From: Ancylomarina sp963977525
GTDB taxonomy: Bacteria > Bacteroidota > Bacteroidia > Bacteroidales > Marinifilaceae
Direction: 5' to 3'
Length of the DNA stretch: 64,000 bases
NCBI GenBank assembly: GCA_963977525.1
Contig: CAXBPC010000018.1
Location: forward strand, 1 to 64,000
Part shown: piece after piece, positions 8,811 through 17,672 of the stretch
How the letters are laid out: each line of letters starts with the position of its first letter
Numbering within the stretch: position 1 is the stretch's first letter
The notes under the pieces: generated by a model
The model's database searches: none
What the model was told of the DNA's origin: nothing
Seen by the model: only the letters and a program-made list of their open reading frames with translations
Translations under genes and position numbers: made by a program

Positions 8811-9000
8811 CTTCGCGCATACTGCAGGAACGAAACTAAACTCTTTAGAAAGCTTCCTGCAAGTTGCAGGGACAAAACTAAACCCCTTAGAAAGCTTCCT
8901 GCAGCTTGCAGGAACAAAACTAAACCCCTTAGGAACCTTCCTGCAGCCTGCAGGGACAAAACTAAAACCTTTACAAACCTTCCTGCAATCTGCAGGAGGA
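8811..9000. repeat. 42-bp tandem repeat (about 4.5 units) with internal dyads
   Basis: Units begin at 8811, 8853, 8895, 8937 and 8979, exactly 42 bp apart; the last is partial. Each unit carries an inverted repeat around TGCA (for example TTCCTGCA-gct-TGCAGGAA) followed by a more constant CAAAACTAAA-type stretch. Unit length is divisible by three, so open frames run through it on both strands (14-residue periodicity), but no ATG-initiated gene is convincing. It fills the gap between the glycosyltransferase and epimerase genes. Confidence 0.85.
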
Positions 9001-9088
9001 GATTGTTGAGACTGTTCACGAAACTGTGTCTGAAGATTGTAATGATTAATTAGGTAACTTTAAAATTGAGACCAAAAATAGACACGAC

Positions 9089-9988
9089 ATGGCACAGGTA
9101 TTAATAAGCGGCGGAACAGGACTAGTAGGTAAAGCACTTTGTGAGAAATTACAAGCCAAAGGCTATGATGTTGCTATTCTGAGTCGGGCTAATAAGGATA
9201 AATTCAAAACATACCTGTGGGATCCACAAAACAATCAAATTGATCCTGAAGCAATCGCCTCATCAGATTATATTATCAATTTAGCTGGAGCAAATATTGC
9301 TGAAAAAAGATGGTCATCATCAAGAAAAAAACTTATTCTTGATAGCCGCATACAATCGGCCAACCTTATTTTTAATGAAGTCAAAAAACAGAACAAAGAG
9401 CTAAAAGCTTTTATATCGGCATCAGCTGTTGGCTACTATGGGGCTGTTACATCTGATAAAATATTTACAGAAGATCAAGTTGCTTCAGGTGATTTCCTTG
9501 GTCAAACCTGCGTCAAATGGGAAAGTGCTGCCAAACAATTTGAAACATTAAATATTAAAACAACAATACTTAGGACAGGTCTTGTTCTTAATCAGAAAGG
9601 AGGAGCCTTATCTAAAATGATAATCCCAATTAAACTTGGCCTAGCTTCAGCACTAGGAAGTGGTGATCAATATTTACCATGGATACATATTGATGATCTA
9701 TGTGAAATTTACATCAAAGCCATTGAAGATGTTTCGATGAAAGGTGTTTTTAATGCTGTAGCGCCAGATTTTCAAACAAACAATAGTTTTACTCACGCTT
9801 TGGCTAAAATGCTTAACAAGCCTTATTGGCTCCCCAATACACCTTCTTTTTTCTTGAAACTCATATTAGGTGATATGTCGGATCTTCTTTTAAAAGGAAG
9901 TCGAGTATCATCAAACAAAATTCTCAAAAATGAATTCAATTTTAGATTTCCAAAACTGGAGGATGCCTTGAGAGATTTATTAAAATAG
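9089..9988 (+). CDS. TIGR01777-type NAD(P)-dependent epimerase/SDR protein
   Basis: A 299-residue extended short-chain dehydrogenase. The nucleotide-binding glycine motif GGTGLVG is at residues 8-14, followed by NLAGANIAEKRW (about 68-79), SASAVGYYG (about 112-120, containing the tyrosine of the active site region), and PWIHIDDL, all hallmarks of the YfcH/TIGR01777 family. Its substrate is not established for the family; related proteins are called sugar epimerases or cell-division inhibitors without firm evidence. It is a single-gene unit closed by a hairpin shared with efp. Confidence 0.85.
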   Translation: MAQVLISGGTGLVGKALCEKLQAKGYDVAILSRANKDKFKTYLWDPQNNQIDPEAIASSDYIINLAGANIAEKRWSSSRKKLILDSRIQSANLIFNEVKKQNKELKAFISASAVGYYGAVTSDKIFTEDQVASGDFLGQTCVKWESAAKQFETLNIKTTILRTGLVLNQKGGALSKMIIPIKLGLASALGSGDQYLPWIHIDDLCEIYIKAIEDVSMKGVFNAVAPDFQTNNSFTHALAKMLNKPYWLPNTPSFFLKLILGDMSDLLLKGSRVSSNKILKNEFNFRFPKLEDALRDLLK

Positions 9989-9990
9989 AA

Positions 9991-10020
9991 AAGGCTATTT
10001 CACTTTCATGAAATAGCCTT
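9991..10020. terminator. Bidirectional hairpin between the epimerase gene and efp
   Basis: Arms AAGGCTATTTCA and TGAAATAGCCTT enclose a short loop; it lies immediately past the epimerase stop codon and 24 nt past the convergent efp stop. T runs are weak. Confidence 0.65.
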
Positions 10021-10043
10021 CTATATATTTTAGCTTTATTAGC

Positions 10044-10613
10044 TTATTGCTTCACACGCTCAACATATTCCCTGTTACGTGTATCAATTTTAATAACATC
10101 ATCGGTATTAACGAAAAGAGGAACCATGATAGTTGCTCCAGTCTCAATAGTTGCAGCCTTAAGTGAGTTTGTTGAAGACGTATCACCACGAAGACCAGGC
10201 TCAGTGTATGTAACTTTCATAACAACATGAATAGGAAGCTCTACATAAAGTGGTGTTTCAGTATCAGCATGAATTACTGCCTCAACATGATCACCTTCTT
10301 TCAAAAGGTCTGGTTGGTTAAACAGGTCTTCTTCTAGAGCAATCTGCTCGTAAGTCTCAGTATGCATTAAGTTGAAACCCATATCGTCTTTGTAAAGGTA
10401 CTGGTATGGACGACGCTCGATTCTTGCAACATCAATCTTTAATCCAGAAGTAAAGGTGTTATCAATGATTTTACCTGTCTTTACATTCTTTAATTTAGTT
10501 CTTACGAAAGCTGGACCTTTACCAGGCTTAACATGCTGGAATTGAACAATCGTATATAAACCAGTCTTAAAATGGATACACATACCATTCTTAAAATCTG
10601 AAGTACTTGCCAT
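10044..10613 (-). CDS. efp: Translation elongation factor P
   Basis: This 189-residue cytosolic factor relieves ribosomes stalled on polyproline stretches by binding between the P and E sites. The three beta-barrel (KOW/OB) domains are in the expected order. The N-domain loop reads KPGKGPAFVRTKLKN, with a lysine at about residue 32 where the functional side chain sits; the C-terminal domain shows the ETGATIMVPLFV and DTR motifs. The length matches the family. A TACTTTTG promoter lies about 45-50 nt upstream. Confidence 0.97.
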   Translation of the reverse strand: MASTSDFKNGMCIHFKTGLYTIVQFQHVKPGKGPAFVRTKLKNVKTGKIIDNTFTSGLKIDVARIERRPYQYLYKDDMGFNLMHTETYEQIALEEDLFNQPDLLKEGDHVEAVIHADTETPLYVELPIHVVMKVTYTEPGLRGDTSSTNSLKAATIETGATIMVPLFVNTDDVIKIDTRNREYVERVKQ

Positions 10614-10656
10614 GTTGTTATATATTAATTTAAAATTATCCTTTTTAATTGCATCG

Positions 10657-10664
10657 CAAAAGTA
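10657..10664 (-). promoter_or_regulatory. -7 element TACTTTTG for efp
   Basis: The minus strand octamer TACTTTTG matches TAnnTTTG and is positioned for a leader of about 38 nt before the efp ATG. Confidence 0.55.
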
Positions 10665-10748
10665 AGAGAAAGTATCCTCAATGAGAAATATAATACAGAT
10701 ATTGTGTGTTTTGCGAATAATGAAGAACCAATAGCCTCTTTTAAAAAG

Positions 10749-11510
10749 CTACTGCTCGTTTCTATCGTCTGTTAAATGGGGGAAATTAACTAAGTCGCAA
10801 CGCAACGATCCAATAAAGAGATCGAACTGAACGCGAATAGGAACTTTATTCTCATCAGCAGAAATCCAAATGTGCATGTCGTCCTCATTTTTAAAAGCAC
10901 GCCCAGTTTCTACAACTGGGATAAACTTGTAACACTTAATTTTTCCAATTTTACTATTAATTGTTTCGTAACCCATAAACTTAAATTGCAGTAAAAAAGG
11001 CTCATCTGAGAAATAAGTATCAATCTTGAGATTCTGACCTACAACTAAATCAGAATTGAATAATTTAACTCGAGCAAAATAAAAGGCCGAAAGAATATCA
11101 TGAACCCCCTCAACTACATCGTGTTCTCCAGATCGCTTACTATGAACCTTATTTTTTTCTCTATCGAATAGAAGTTCATTATATCGCTTATAAGAACCCT
11201 CTTTGATTTTTCTGATTGCTTTTATAGGCAATAGGGTTTCCTTATCAACAAAACTCTCATAAGTATTCCTAACACCAAATAGAGAATTTGTGATGCCAGT
11301 TGTTCGTCCACTAAGAATTAAATGATCAACATCTTGACCTTTATATCGTTCTGACTTAAGCTTTAGGCTAGCCTTCCCTCCACGAATAAATCCATAATGA
11401 ATAACATACTTAAGATGCTCGGTCTTTTTCTTAAGGACGGTGCCACCTTCCGCGAATGCTGAAGATGAAAAGAAGCATGTCATTAAAAGGGATATAAATA
11501 TATTTCGCAT
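10749..11510 (-). CDS. DUF3108-type exported protein
   Basis: A 253-residue protein with a clear signal peptide (MRNIFISLLMTCFFSSSAFA). The rest is a beta-rich domain with the pattern of DUF3108 proteins (LKYVIHYGFIRGGKASLKL at the start, MHIWISADENKVPIRVQ near the end). The family is predicted periplasmic and has no established function. It sits between efp and tsaB on the same strand, with 66 bp to tsaB, and could be co-transcribed with it. Confidence 0.7.
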   Translation of the reverse strand: MRNIFISLLMTCFFSSSAFAEGGTVLKKKTEHLKYVIHYGFIRGGKASLKLKSERYKGQDVDHLILSGRTTGITNSLFGVRNTYESFVDKETLLPIKAIRKIKEGSYKRYNELLFDREKNKVHSKRSGEHDVVEGVHDILSAFYFARVKLFNSDLVVGQNLKIDTYFSDEPFLLQFKFMGYETINSKIGKIKCYKFIPVVETGRAFKNEDDMHIWISADENKVPIRVQFDLFIGSLRCDLVNFPHLTDDRNEQ

Positions 11511-11576
11511 AGACTTTTACGTTAAAGAATATAAGTTATTCAATATCGCTATTTCAATGCAGAAAAACGAATGCTT

Positions 11577-12287
11577 TTAAAAGATATTTTTCTTTGGAGT
11601 AGTTGCAACAAAGTCTTTTAGGTAAAATGGCTCGAAATAAGCAACATCTTCAAATGCCTCTACTTTATACTTTGCTTCAGATAATTCAATCATACCAATA
11701 GCAGTTGGCGTAATATCATCTACAAAAATTGCATTTGGGCTTTGTAAGCTTGATTGACATTTTGAAGAACCATCACCGAAGAACACGATCTCATTTTCAG
11801 CTAAGTCAGAAACAAAAGATTCCTCATCGATAATTTCAGCAGAAACCTTACGAAGCACTTCGTTTTTATATGAATAAAAAGCTGTATAAACTTCCATTCG
11901 TCGTGCATCAATCATTGGACAAAAGATACTAGCTTCAAGATCTCCTAATTGAGATGTAATAGCTTCATCACTCAACAGAGGAGCAGTCATAGCTTGTAAA
12001 GTACTAACAGCTATTAAAGGTAATTTACTACCATAACAAAGCCCTTTTGCAGTAGATACACCAATACGCAAACCAGTATAAGAACCAGGTCCCATACTAA
12101 CGGCAATCGCATCAAGATCGTTTGGGGTCAAGCTATTTTCTTTTAGGATCCTGTCAATAAATACAGTCAAATGAGTCGCATGATTCATCCCTTCTTTATT
12201 CTCTTTATAGGCAAGTAAATCGCCATCTTTTCCTAATGAAACCGAACAAACTGCGGTAGATGTTTCTATATTTAATATTAAAGCCAT
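11577..12287 (-). CDS. tsaB: tRNA threonylcarbamoyladenosine biosynthesis protein TsaB
   Basis: A 236-residue member of the ASKHA superfamily that partners TsaD and TsaE to put the t6A modification on tRNAs reading ANN codons. The N-terminal LNIETSTAVCSVSLG and SMGPGSYTGLRIGVSTAKGL motifs (about residues 66-85) are diagnostic. TsaB lacks the metal-binding histidines of TsaD, and none are seen here at the equivalent place. The ATG start gives a full-length protein; a TAAATTTG promoter candidate lies 86 nt upstream. Confidence 0.95.
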   Translation of the reverse strand: MALILNIETSTAVCSVSLGKDGDLLAYKENKEGMNHATHLTVFIDRILKENSLTPNDLDAIAVSMGPGSYTGLRIGVSTAKGLCYGSKLPLIAVSTLQAMTAPLLSDEAITSQLGDLEASIFCPMIDARRMEVYTAFYSYKNEVLRKVSAEIIDEESFVSDLAENEIVFFGDGSSKCQSSLQSPNAIFVDDITPTAIGMIELSEAKYKVEAFEDVAYFEPFYLKDFVATTPKKNIF

Positions 12288-12372
12288 TGTCTTTAGTCGT
12301 TATAATTGAATCTAAATGATTCTTTCTTTTAATGATGTAAGGCAAATATTCTTTATAAACACTTACAGATCG

Positions 12373-12380
12373 CAAATTTA
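12373..12380 (-). promoter_or_regulatory. -7 element TAAATTTG upstream of tsaB
   Basis: The minus strand reads TAAATTTG. It faces tsaB with a leader of about 80 nt. Confidence 0.5.
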
Positions 12381-12443
12381 AGCTATTAAAAGGGAATTAG
12401 AAAGAACCTTTACATAGACTTAGCCTTGGCTGACATAAAAAAG

Positions 12444-12475
12444 AACTCCGATTCGAGATTAATCGAATCGGAGTT
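12444..12475 (-). terminator. Terminator of the ABC/HlyD/TolC operon
   Basis: A 13-bp perfect stem (AACTCCGATTCGA / TCGAATCGGAGTT) lies 24 nt beyond the TolC-family stop, followed on the minus strand by a T-rich run. Confidence 0.8.
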
Positions 12476-12498
12476 AATAAACTTACTTGAAAATTTGA

Positions 12499-13821
12499 CT
12501 ATAAACTGATCTCGACTCCATTGTAAAAGTCAATGATTTTAGTTCTAAAAATATATTCATATTTGGCTTGTAATAAATTCGATTTCGACGTTAACAAGTT
12601 GTTTTTTGCTTGATTGTAATCAACCGAGTTTACTATACCTAAGTTAAATTTCTCTTCGGTATATCGGAAAGCTTCTTCTGTTGAAAAAACAGCTGTTTCA
12701 CTTGAGAAATACTTTTTCATCGCAGCAAGAGCATTAGCATGTGCTTGTTGAATTTCTTTACGAAGAATGTTCTTCGTATTCTCTAAATTCAATCTTGAGC
12801 GATCGATATTAACCTTTGCATTACTAATATTTCTACGGTTTATACCTTTATTAAATATTGGAACGCTTAGAGATAATCCAACAAATTTATTAACTCGGTC
12901 TTTAAACTGATCACGAAAACTAACTGATGGAAAGCCATCCAACTTTTGATATTCAGTACTCCACCCACCATTTAACGATAAGCTTGGCATTAAGCCAGAT
13001 CTTGCTAAACTCAAACCTTTTTCAGTACTTTCCAAACGTAGATTAGCTGCTTTTATCTCAGGTAAAGAGATTAATGCAATGTCATAAACTGAATTGGGGT
13101 TTAACAATGAACGCCCTGAATCTAAAATAGGCAAAATAGGCATTTCAATATCAAAAGCTTCTGTTGAACTAAGGTCTAATAACTGAGCTAAATCAAGTAA
13201 AGAAAGAATTAAGTCATTCTCACTGGTTACAACAGTTAAATCTTCCTGAGCTGCCTGTGCCTTCTGCTCCATTAAAGTACCCTTCGGTATGGTTCCCACT
13301 TCAACTAAAACTTCAGTTCTTTCAATCTGTAATTGTGTAATCTTAAGTTGATCTTTTGCTACCTGAAGAAGTTCTTTCTTAAATAAAATATCCAAATAAT
13401 ATGAAGCAATTCTTAATGAGATATCATTACTAGTTTTCTCGATATCCTCCAAATAAGCTTGTAAATCGATATTAGCTTGCTTAATTGTATTTATCTTCTG
13501 AAAACCTTCAAATAACGATACACTAGACCTCACTGCAACACTCACATACTTAGAATTTACATCAGTAAAAGTTCCTGTTTCTCTGTTTTCTGCTCTACCC
13601 CAGTTACGGTTTAAACTTGAACTTGCATTCAAATCTGGCAACAAGCTATACTTAGATTGCTTGGCATCATTCTCTTTAATTTTTGCATCAAGCTTCTTAA
13701 GCTGAAGAGAGATATTATGCTCCTTGGCATAATCAACACATTTCTTTAAATCCCATTTTTCCTGAGCCTGAACGCCAAACCCAATAGAGAATACAAGAAT
13801 AATTAAGAAAATATTTTTCAT
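12499..13821 (-). CDS. TolC-family outer-membrane efflux protein
   Basis: A 440-residue protein with a signal peptide ending near QAQ and the alternating helical-hairpin/strand layout of outer-membrane factors: long coiled-coil helices with IKEN...LLPDLNASSSLNRNW in the first half and the LPEIKAANLRLESTEKGLSLARSGLMPSLSLNGGW repeat in the second. It would form the outer-membrane channel of a tripartite exporter with the adaptor and ABC permeases encoded directly upstream (50 bp to the adaptor gene). It is the last gene of the five-gene operon. Confidence 0.9.
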   Translation of the reverse strand: MKNIFLIILVFSIGFGVQAQEKWDLKKCVDYAKEHNISLQLKKLDAKIKENDAKQSKYSLLPDLNASSSLNRNWGRAENRETGTFTDVNSKYVSVAVRSSVSLFEGFQKINTIKQANIDLQAYLEDIEKTSNDISLRIASYYLDILFKKELLQVAKDQLKITQLQIERTEVLVEVGTIPKGTLMEQKAQAAQEDLTVVTSENDLILSLLDLAQLLDLSSTEAFDIEMPILPILDSGRSLLNPNSVYDIALISLPEIKAANLRLESTEKGLSLARSGLMPSLSLNGGWSTEYQKLDGFPSVSFRDQFKDRVNKFVGLSLSVPIFNKGINRRNISNAKVNIDRSRLNLENTKNILRKEIQQAHANALAAMKKYFSSETAVFSTEEAFRYTEEKFNLGIVNSVDYNQAKNNLLTSKSNLLQAKYEYIFRTKIIDFYNGVEISL

Positions 13822-13871
13822 ATAATATTATTTTTTTGTTTACTTCATCGAAGTAATTATTTTTTTATGAA

Positions 13872-15032
13872 TTAGTCGTCAGAATTTTTCTTCTTCTTTT
13901 TCTCCTCGTCTCTCTTCTTCTTTTTCTCCTTCATCAATTTGATCTTAGACATTTTTTCGCCCTTAATCTTATCTCCTTTTTTTATTCCTTCAAGAATCTC
14001 GATATTAATTCCATCAGACAAACCAGTCTTTACAAATCGTTTTTCGAAAACCTGGGGTTTAGTTTCAATATTGATAAAACTAGAATCATTGCTAAATTCT
14101 AATAAGCTCTCATTTACTGCTAAAACCTTCTCTCTTGTATCAAGTACAATCTCAGCATTAGCACTATAACCAGAACGAATAAAATGTTCTTTATTTAATT
14201 TTACTGCTGCCTTGATCTCAAACTGGATAGCCCCATTTTCTGCAACACCTTTAGGTGATATATACTCCAAATGTGCATCAAATTTAAAATCCTCAATAGC
14301 TCCAATAGTCAGTTTTAAATTCATTCCTTGTGTAATTTTCCCAACTTCAGTTTCATCAACCTTACCTTGGAAAATCATCTCACCCATATCGGCAACAATA
14401 GCTACAGTGGTTCCTTCATTAAAGGTATTACTCTGAATAACTGAGTAACCTTCTTTAACAGGAATATCAAGGATCATACCTTCAATAGTTGAACGAATAA
14501 TTGTATTGGTAACAAATCCTGACTTAGAAGTCACACCTTCTTTAATCAACTGAAGATTGTCTTTAGCCGACTTCAATTCTTCTTGTGCGCTTCGGAAAGC
14601 TAAGCTTGGTTTTTGAAAATCAGATTCTGAGATCACCTGCTTCTCAAAAAGCAGCTTATCACGATTGAAATTGATTTGAGAGTCTTCAAAATTGATTTGA
14701 GCTCTCTCAACTCTCGATTCTGCTGAATTCAAATTAATCATATCTGGAATAATCTTGATTTTAGCAATCTTGTCGCCTTTCTTCAACATTTGTCCAGCCT
14801 CAACGAATAGAGTTTCAACAATACCAGATACACCTTGAGGTTTAATCTTAATTTCCTTACGAGGAACTACAGATCCTGTAGCAACCGTTTTCTTAATGAT
14901 ATCCGTAATCTCAGGAGACTTCGTATCATAAACTTCTGGTTTCTCTTTAGATTTATTATAAAGGAAAGCAATGGTTCCTAAAAACAGACCGATAATGAAT
15001 ACGATCAATACTATTCTAAAAACTTTTTTCAT
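13872..15032 (-). CDS. HlyD/MacA-type periplasmic adaptor subunit
   Basis: A membrane-fusion protein of about 386 residues linking an inner-membrane ABC transporter to TolC. An N-terminal transmembrane anchor (about residues 5-24) is followed by a biotinyl-lipoyl half motif (GIVETLFVEAGQMLKKGDKIAKI), a long coiled-coil hairpin, the second lipoyl half and beta-barrel domains. The C-terminal 25 or so residues are almost only K, E, R and D, an odd tail for a periplasmic adaptor. The ATG at 15032 (MKKVFR) is preferred to an in-frame TTG at 15050, which nearly touches the upstream permease stop; the gap to that gene is then 24 bp. Confidence 0.9.
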   Translation of the reverse strand: MKKVFRIVLIVFIIGLFLGTIAFLYNKSKEKPEVYDTKSPEITDIIKKTVATGSVVPRKEIKIKPQGVSGIVETLFVEAGQMLKKGDKIAKIKIIPDMINLNSAESRVERAQINFEDSQINFNRDKLLFEKQVISESDFQKPSLAFRSAQEELKSAKDNLQLIKEGVTSKSGFVTNTIIRSTIEGMILDIPVKEGYSVIQSNTFNEGTTVAIVADMGEMIFQGKVDETEVGKITQGMNLKLTIGAIEDFKFDAHLEYISPKGVAENGAIQFEIKAAVKLNKEHFIRSGYSANAEIVLDTREKVLAVNESLLEFSNDSSFINIETKPQVFEKRFVKTGLSDGINIEILEGIKKGDKIKGEKMSKIKLMKEKKKKRDEEKKKKKNSDD

Positions 15033-15056
15033 ATCAATTGTTATTTTCAAGTGTTA

Positions 15057-16307
15057 TTATTCGTAACGTAAAGCGTCAACAGGTTTAATTCTAATTGCTT
15101 TTTGTGCAGGTAAAAGTCCAGCTATACAACCAAACACAACCAACACGCCTAAAGCAATAAAGGCAACTTTTATATCTACATATGGATTTAATATCATAGG
15201 ATTAGGATCTCCAGATGTTGCTTTTCCAATACCTTCAACAATAAGAACTCCTATAACAAGTCCCCAGAATCCTGAGAAAGTAGTCAGAAATACAGCCTCT
15301 GTAACGATCTGACTTATAATAGCCCAAGGCTTAGCTCCAATAGCACGTTTCACACCAATCTCGCGAGTTCTCTCCTTTACAACCACAAGCATAATATTAC
15401 TAACTCCAATTATTCCAGTAATCAAAACTCCAAATCCAATTACCCAGAACAGAAAACCAATACTATTAAAGAGACCAAATATCTTATTAAATATTTTTGC
15501 AATATTAAAATGTCCAAACGCCTCCTTGTCTTCAGGATGAATCTTATGACGTCGAGCTAATAGATTTATTATATCACCTTCGAGCTCTTCTACAGATTCT
15601 CCAACTTTAGCAGTGGCCATAAAGACATTAAACTTATCGCCCCGATTATAGATTTTTTGAAGTGTTGTATATGGCATCTGAACAAGATCATCACGCATAC
15701 CCATATTCTGACTTAAGGGTTTTACGGTTCCAATAATCTTAAAGTAAATACCATTTATTTTTAAATATTGTCCAAGTGGTTCTTCATCATCATCGAACAT
15801 TAAGTCAACAACTCTAGGTCCTATCGTAATGACCTTTCTCATTTCTTTCAAGTCATTTTCATTAATAAAACGACCACTCCAAACTTCTACTGGAATTACC
15901 TTATTCATCTCTGGTGAAGTACCTTTTATCCTAAAATTTCCTTTTTTATCTTTTCGAAAGGTATTATTAGGATCTCCTCCACTCCAACCATTAATATCTG
16001 GTGCTACATTTTCAATTGCTGGAATTGAACGCTTCATCGCAATCAAATCATCATTATCAAAATTGAATCTGCGATTTCTTGATAAGCCTTCATAAGGTTT
16101 AGTTGTTTTATCTGTCCAAAATACGGTCGAGTTTGTCGCCATATTTCCCAAAGATGATTTGAGATTATTCTGAAATCCTTTTCCCAAACCAAGTAGGGTC
16201 ACAAGTATCAGAATTCCAAACATTACCCCAGAGCCAGTAAGAGCTGTTCTTAATTTATTTTTTTTGAGGGCAGAAGTAATTTCCTGCCATTTATCTAAAT
16301 CGAACAT
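15057..16307 (-). CDS. MacB-like ABC transporter permease (second of pair)
   Basis: A 416-residue permease with one N-terminal transmembrane helix (about residues 21-43), a large periplasmic MacB_PCD domain (about 45-275) and a C-terminal FtsX domain with three helices containing VVKERTREIGVKRAIGAKP. It ends in the conserved KAIRIKPVDALRYE. In the MacB family such permeases use ATP hydrolysis mechanically to push substrates from the periplasm through TolC. It is a paralogue of the permease encoded next to it, so the transporter may be a heterodimer. It lacks a fused ATPase domain, which is encoded separately at 17673-18401. Confidence 0.92.
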   Translation of the reverse strand: MFDLDKWQEITSALKKNKLRTALTGSGVMFGILILVTLLGLGKGFQNNLKSSLGNMATNSTVFWTDKTTKPYEGLSRNRRFNFDNDDLIAMKRSIPAIENVAPDINGWSGGDPNNTFRKDKKGNFRIKGTSPEMNKVIPVEVWSGRFINENDLKEMRKVITIGPRVVDLMFDDDEEPLGQYLKINGIYFKIIGTVKPLSQNMGMRDDLVQMPYTTLQKIYNRGDKFNVFMATAKVGESVEELEGDIINLLARRHKIHPEDKEAFGHFNIAKIFNKIFGLFNSIGFLFWVIGFGVLITGIIGVSNIMLVVVKERTREIGVKRAIGAKPWAIISQIVTEAVFLTTFSGFWGLVIGVLIVEGIGKATSGDPNPMILNPYVDIKVAFIALGVLVVFGCIAGLLPAQKAIRIKPVDALRYE

Positions 16308-16392
16308 TCTTTTGTTATTTTTTGATTTTGAATCTTATCTACAAAAACTATTTGAGTTAAGATTCCTTTCAATTACCTATACTTAAAAGAAA

Positions 16393-17646
16393 TTATTCAT
16401 CTCTCAACGCTTCAATTGGTCTAATAGAAGCTGCTCTTCGTGCCGGGAAAAAACCAGCTAAAGCACCAGTTATTACGAGTACAATTGTAGCACCTACAGC
16501 TACACCCAGATCAACTTGAGGATCTAAAAAATAGATGGCTGCTGGAGGATATATTTTTTCAATAATGTCGAACTGAGAAATTACTTCGAGTAGACCTACT
16601 CCTGCAATTAAACCAATATATCCAGAGGCTGCAGTAATAAAAATTGCCTCCATCAAAACTAAAGACACAACCGAAATAGGTGATGCTCCAATTGCTTTTC
16701 GAATACCAATCTCTTTGGTTCGTTCTTTAACAACAATCATCATGATATTAAAAACACCTATTACACCTAGTAGTATTGTGAAAACACCAATGATCCATAC
16801 GAACTTTTCGATACCATCAAACATTCTGCTAAACTCTTGCGAATTCTCAATATTATTCTGAATCCAAAGCGCATTTTTATCTTCTCTACTAAAGTTGTGT
16901 TTAGCTGCCATCTTGTAAAGAATTTGTTTCTCTACTTCTTTACTTTGAGCAACACTTATATTATTAAGTGTAAAAGAAATACGTCGTAAGTGATCATTAT
17001 TATTAAATATCCTTTGAGCAACCGTTATAGGAATATAGATATCTCGAGAATTCTCATCAAAATCTTTCTTTGAAAACACCCCAACAACCTTAAACTTAAT
17101 CTTATTTACGTCTATATATTTCCCTATTGACTCTTCTTCAGGGAATAAGATATTTTCAACTTCATCTTGAATAATGACAACCTTTCGATGATCTAAAATA
17201 TCTTTTTTATTAAGGAAGCGTCCTTTTAAAACATCAAAATTCTTAATCTCTTTGTAAGAATCATGAATTGGAGAAACATTAAAATTTCCAAAATTATTCT
17301 TATAAGAAATAACCTCTGCTCCTGGAATATAACTCATAGCAGAAATGACGTCAATTTTTCCTATTGACCTTTTCAGATTAAGTAAATCATCATTAACCAT
17401 CTGAATACGTTTCCCTTCAGGAGTACCCTTATATGCCTTTGTAGTTCGCCCACCAAATATCTGCATACTATTTGTAGCATCTTGAGCAAAAACATCTATC
17501 ATTCCATTTCGTAGACCTCTACCTGCTCCTAAAAGGAAAATCAGCATGAAAATCCCCGTAGCTACGGAAAATCCAGTAAGAAAGGTTCGGGTTTTATTTT
17601 TTCTAATGGTACTGAAAATCTCGTTCCATTTATCTCTATCAAACAT
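16393..17646 (-). CDS. MacB-like ABC transporter permease (first of pair)
   Basis: A 417-residue permease of the same build as its neighbour: N-terminal helix, periplasmic MacB_PCD domain, and FtsX domain with VVKERTKEIGIRKAIGASP and the terminal RRAASIRPIEALRDE. The two proteins align along their whole length but differ in the periplasmic domain, which fits an old duplication with divergence of substrate-facing parts. It starts 26 bp after the ATPase gene ends and is separated from the second permease by 85 bp. Confidence 0.92.
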   Translation of the reverse strand: MFDRDKWNEIFSTIRKNKTRTFLTGFSVATGIFMLIFLLGAGRGLRNGMIDVFAQDATNSMQIFGGRTTKAYKGTPEGKRIQMVNDDLLNLKRSIGKIDVISAMSYIPGAEVISYKNNFGNFNVSPIHDSYKEIKNFDVLKGRFLNKKDILDHRKVVIIQDEVENILFPEEESIGKYIDVNKIKFKVVGVFSKKDFDENSRDIYIPITVAQRIFNNNDHLRRISFTLNNISVAQSKEVEKQILYKMAAKHNFSREDKNALWIQNNIENSQEFSRMFDGIEKFVWIIGVFTILLGVIGVFNIMMIVVKERTKEIGIRKAIGASPISVVSLVLMEAIFITAASGYIGLIAGVGLLEVISQFDIIEKIYPPAAIYFLDPQVDLGVAVGATIVLVITGALAGFFPARRAASIRPIEALRDE

Positions 17647-17672
17647 AGTCTGGAATTAAAGTTCTGGTATTA

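Noticed and set aside
8777..9019. 80-codon minus-strand frame across the 42-bp repeats
   Set aside because: GTG start, no promoter, and the reading is simply the 14-residue translation of a 42-bp repeat; the opposite strand is equally open there.
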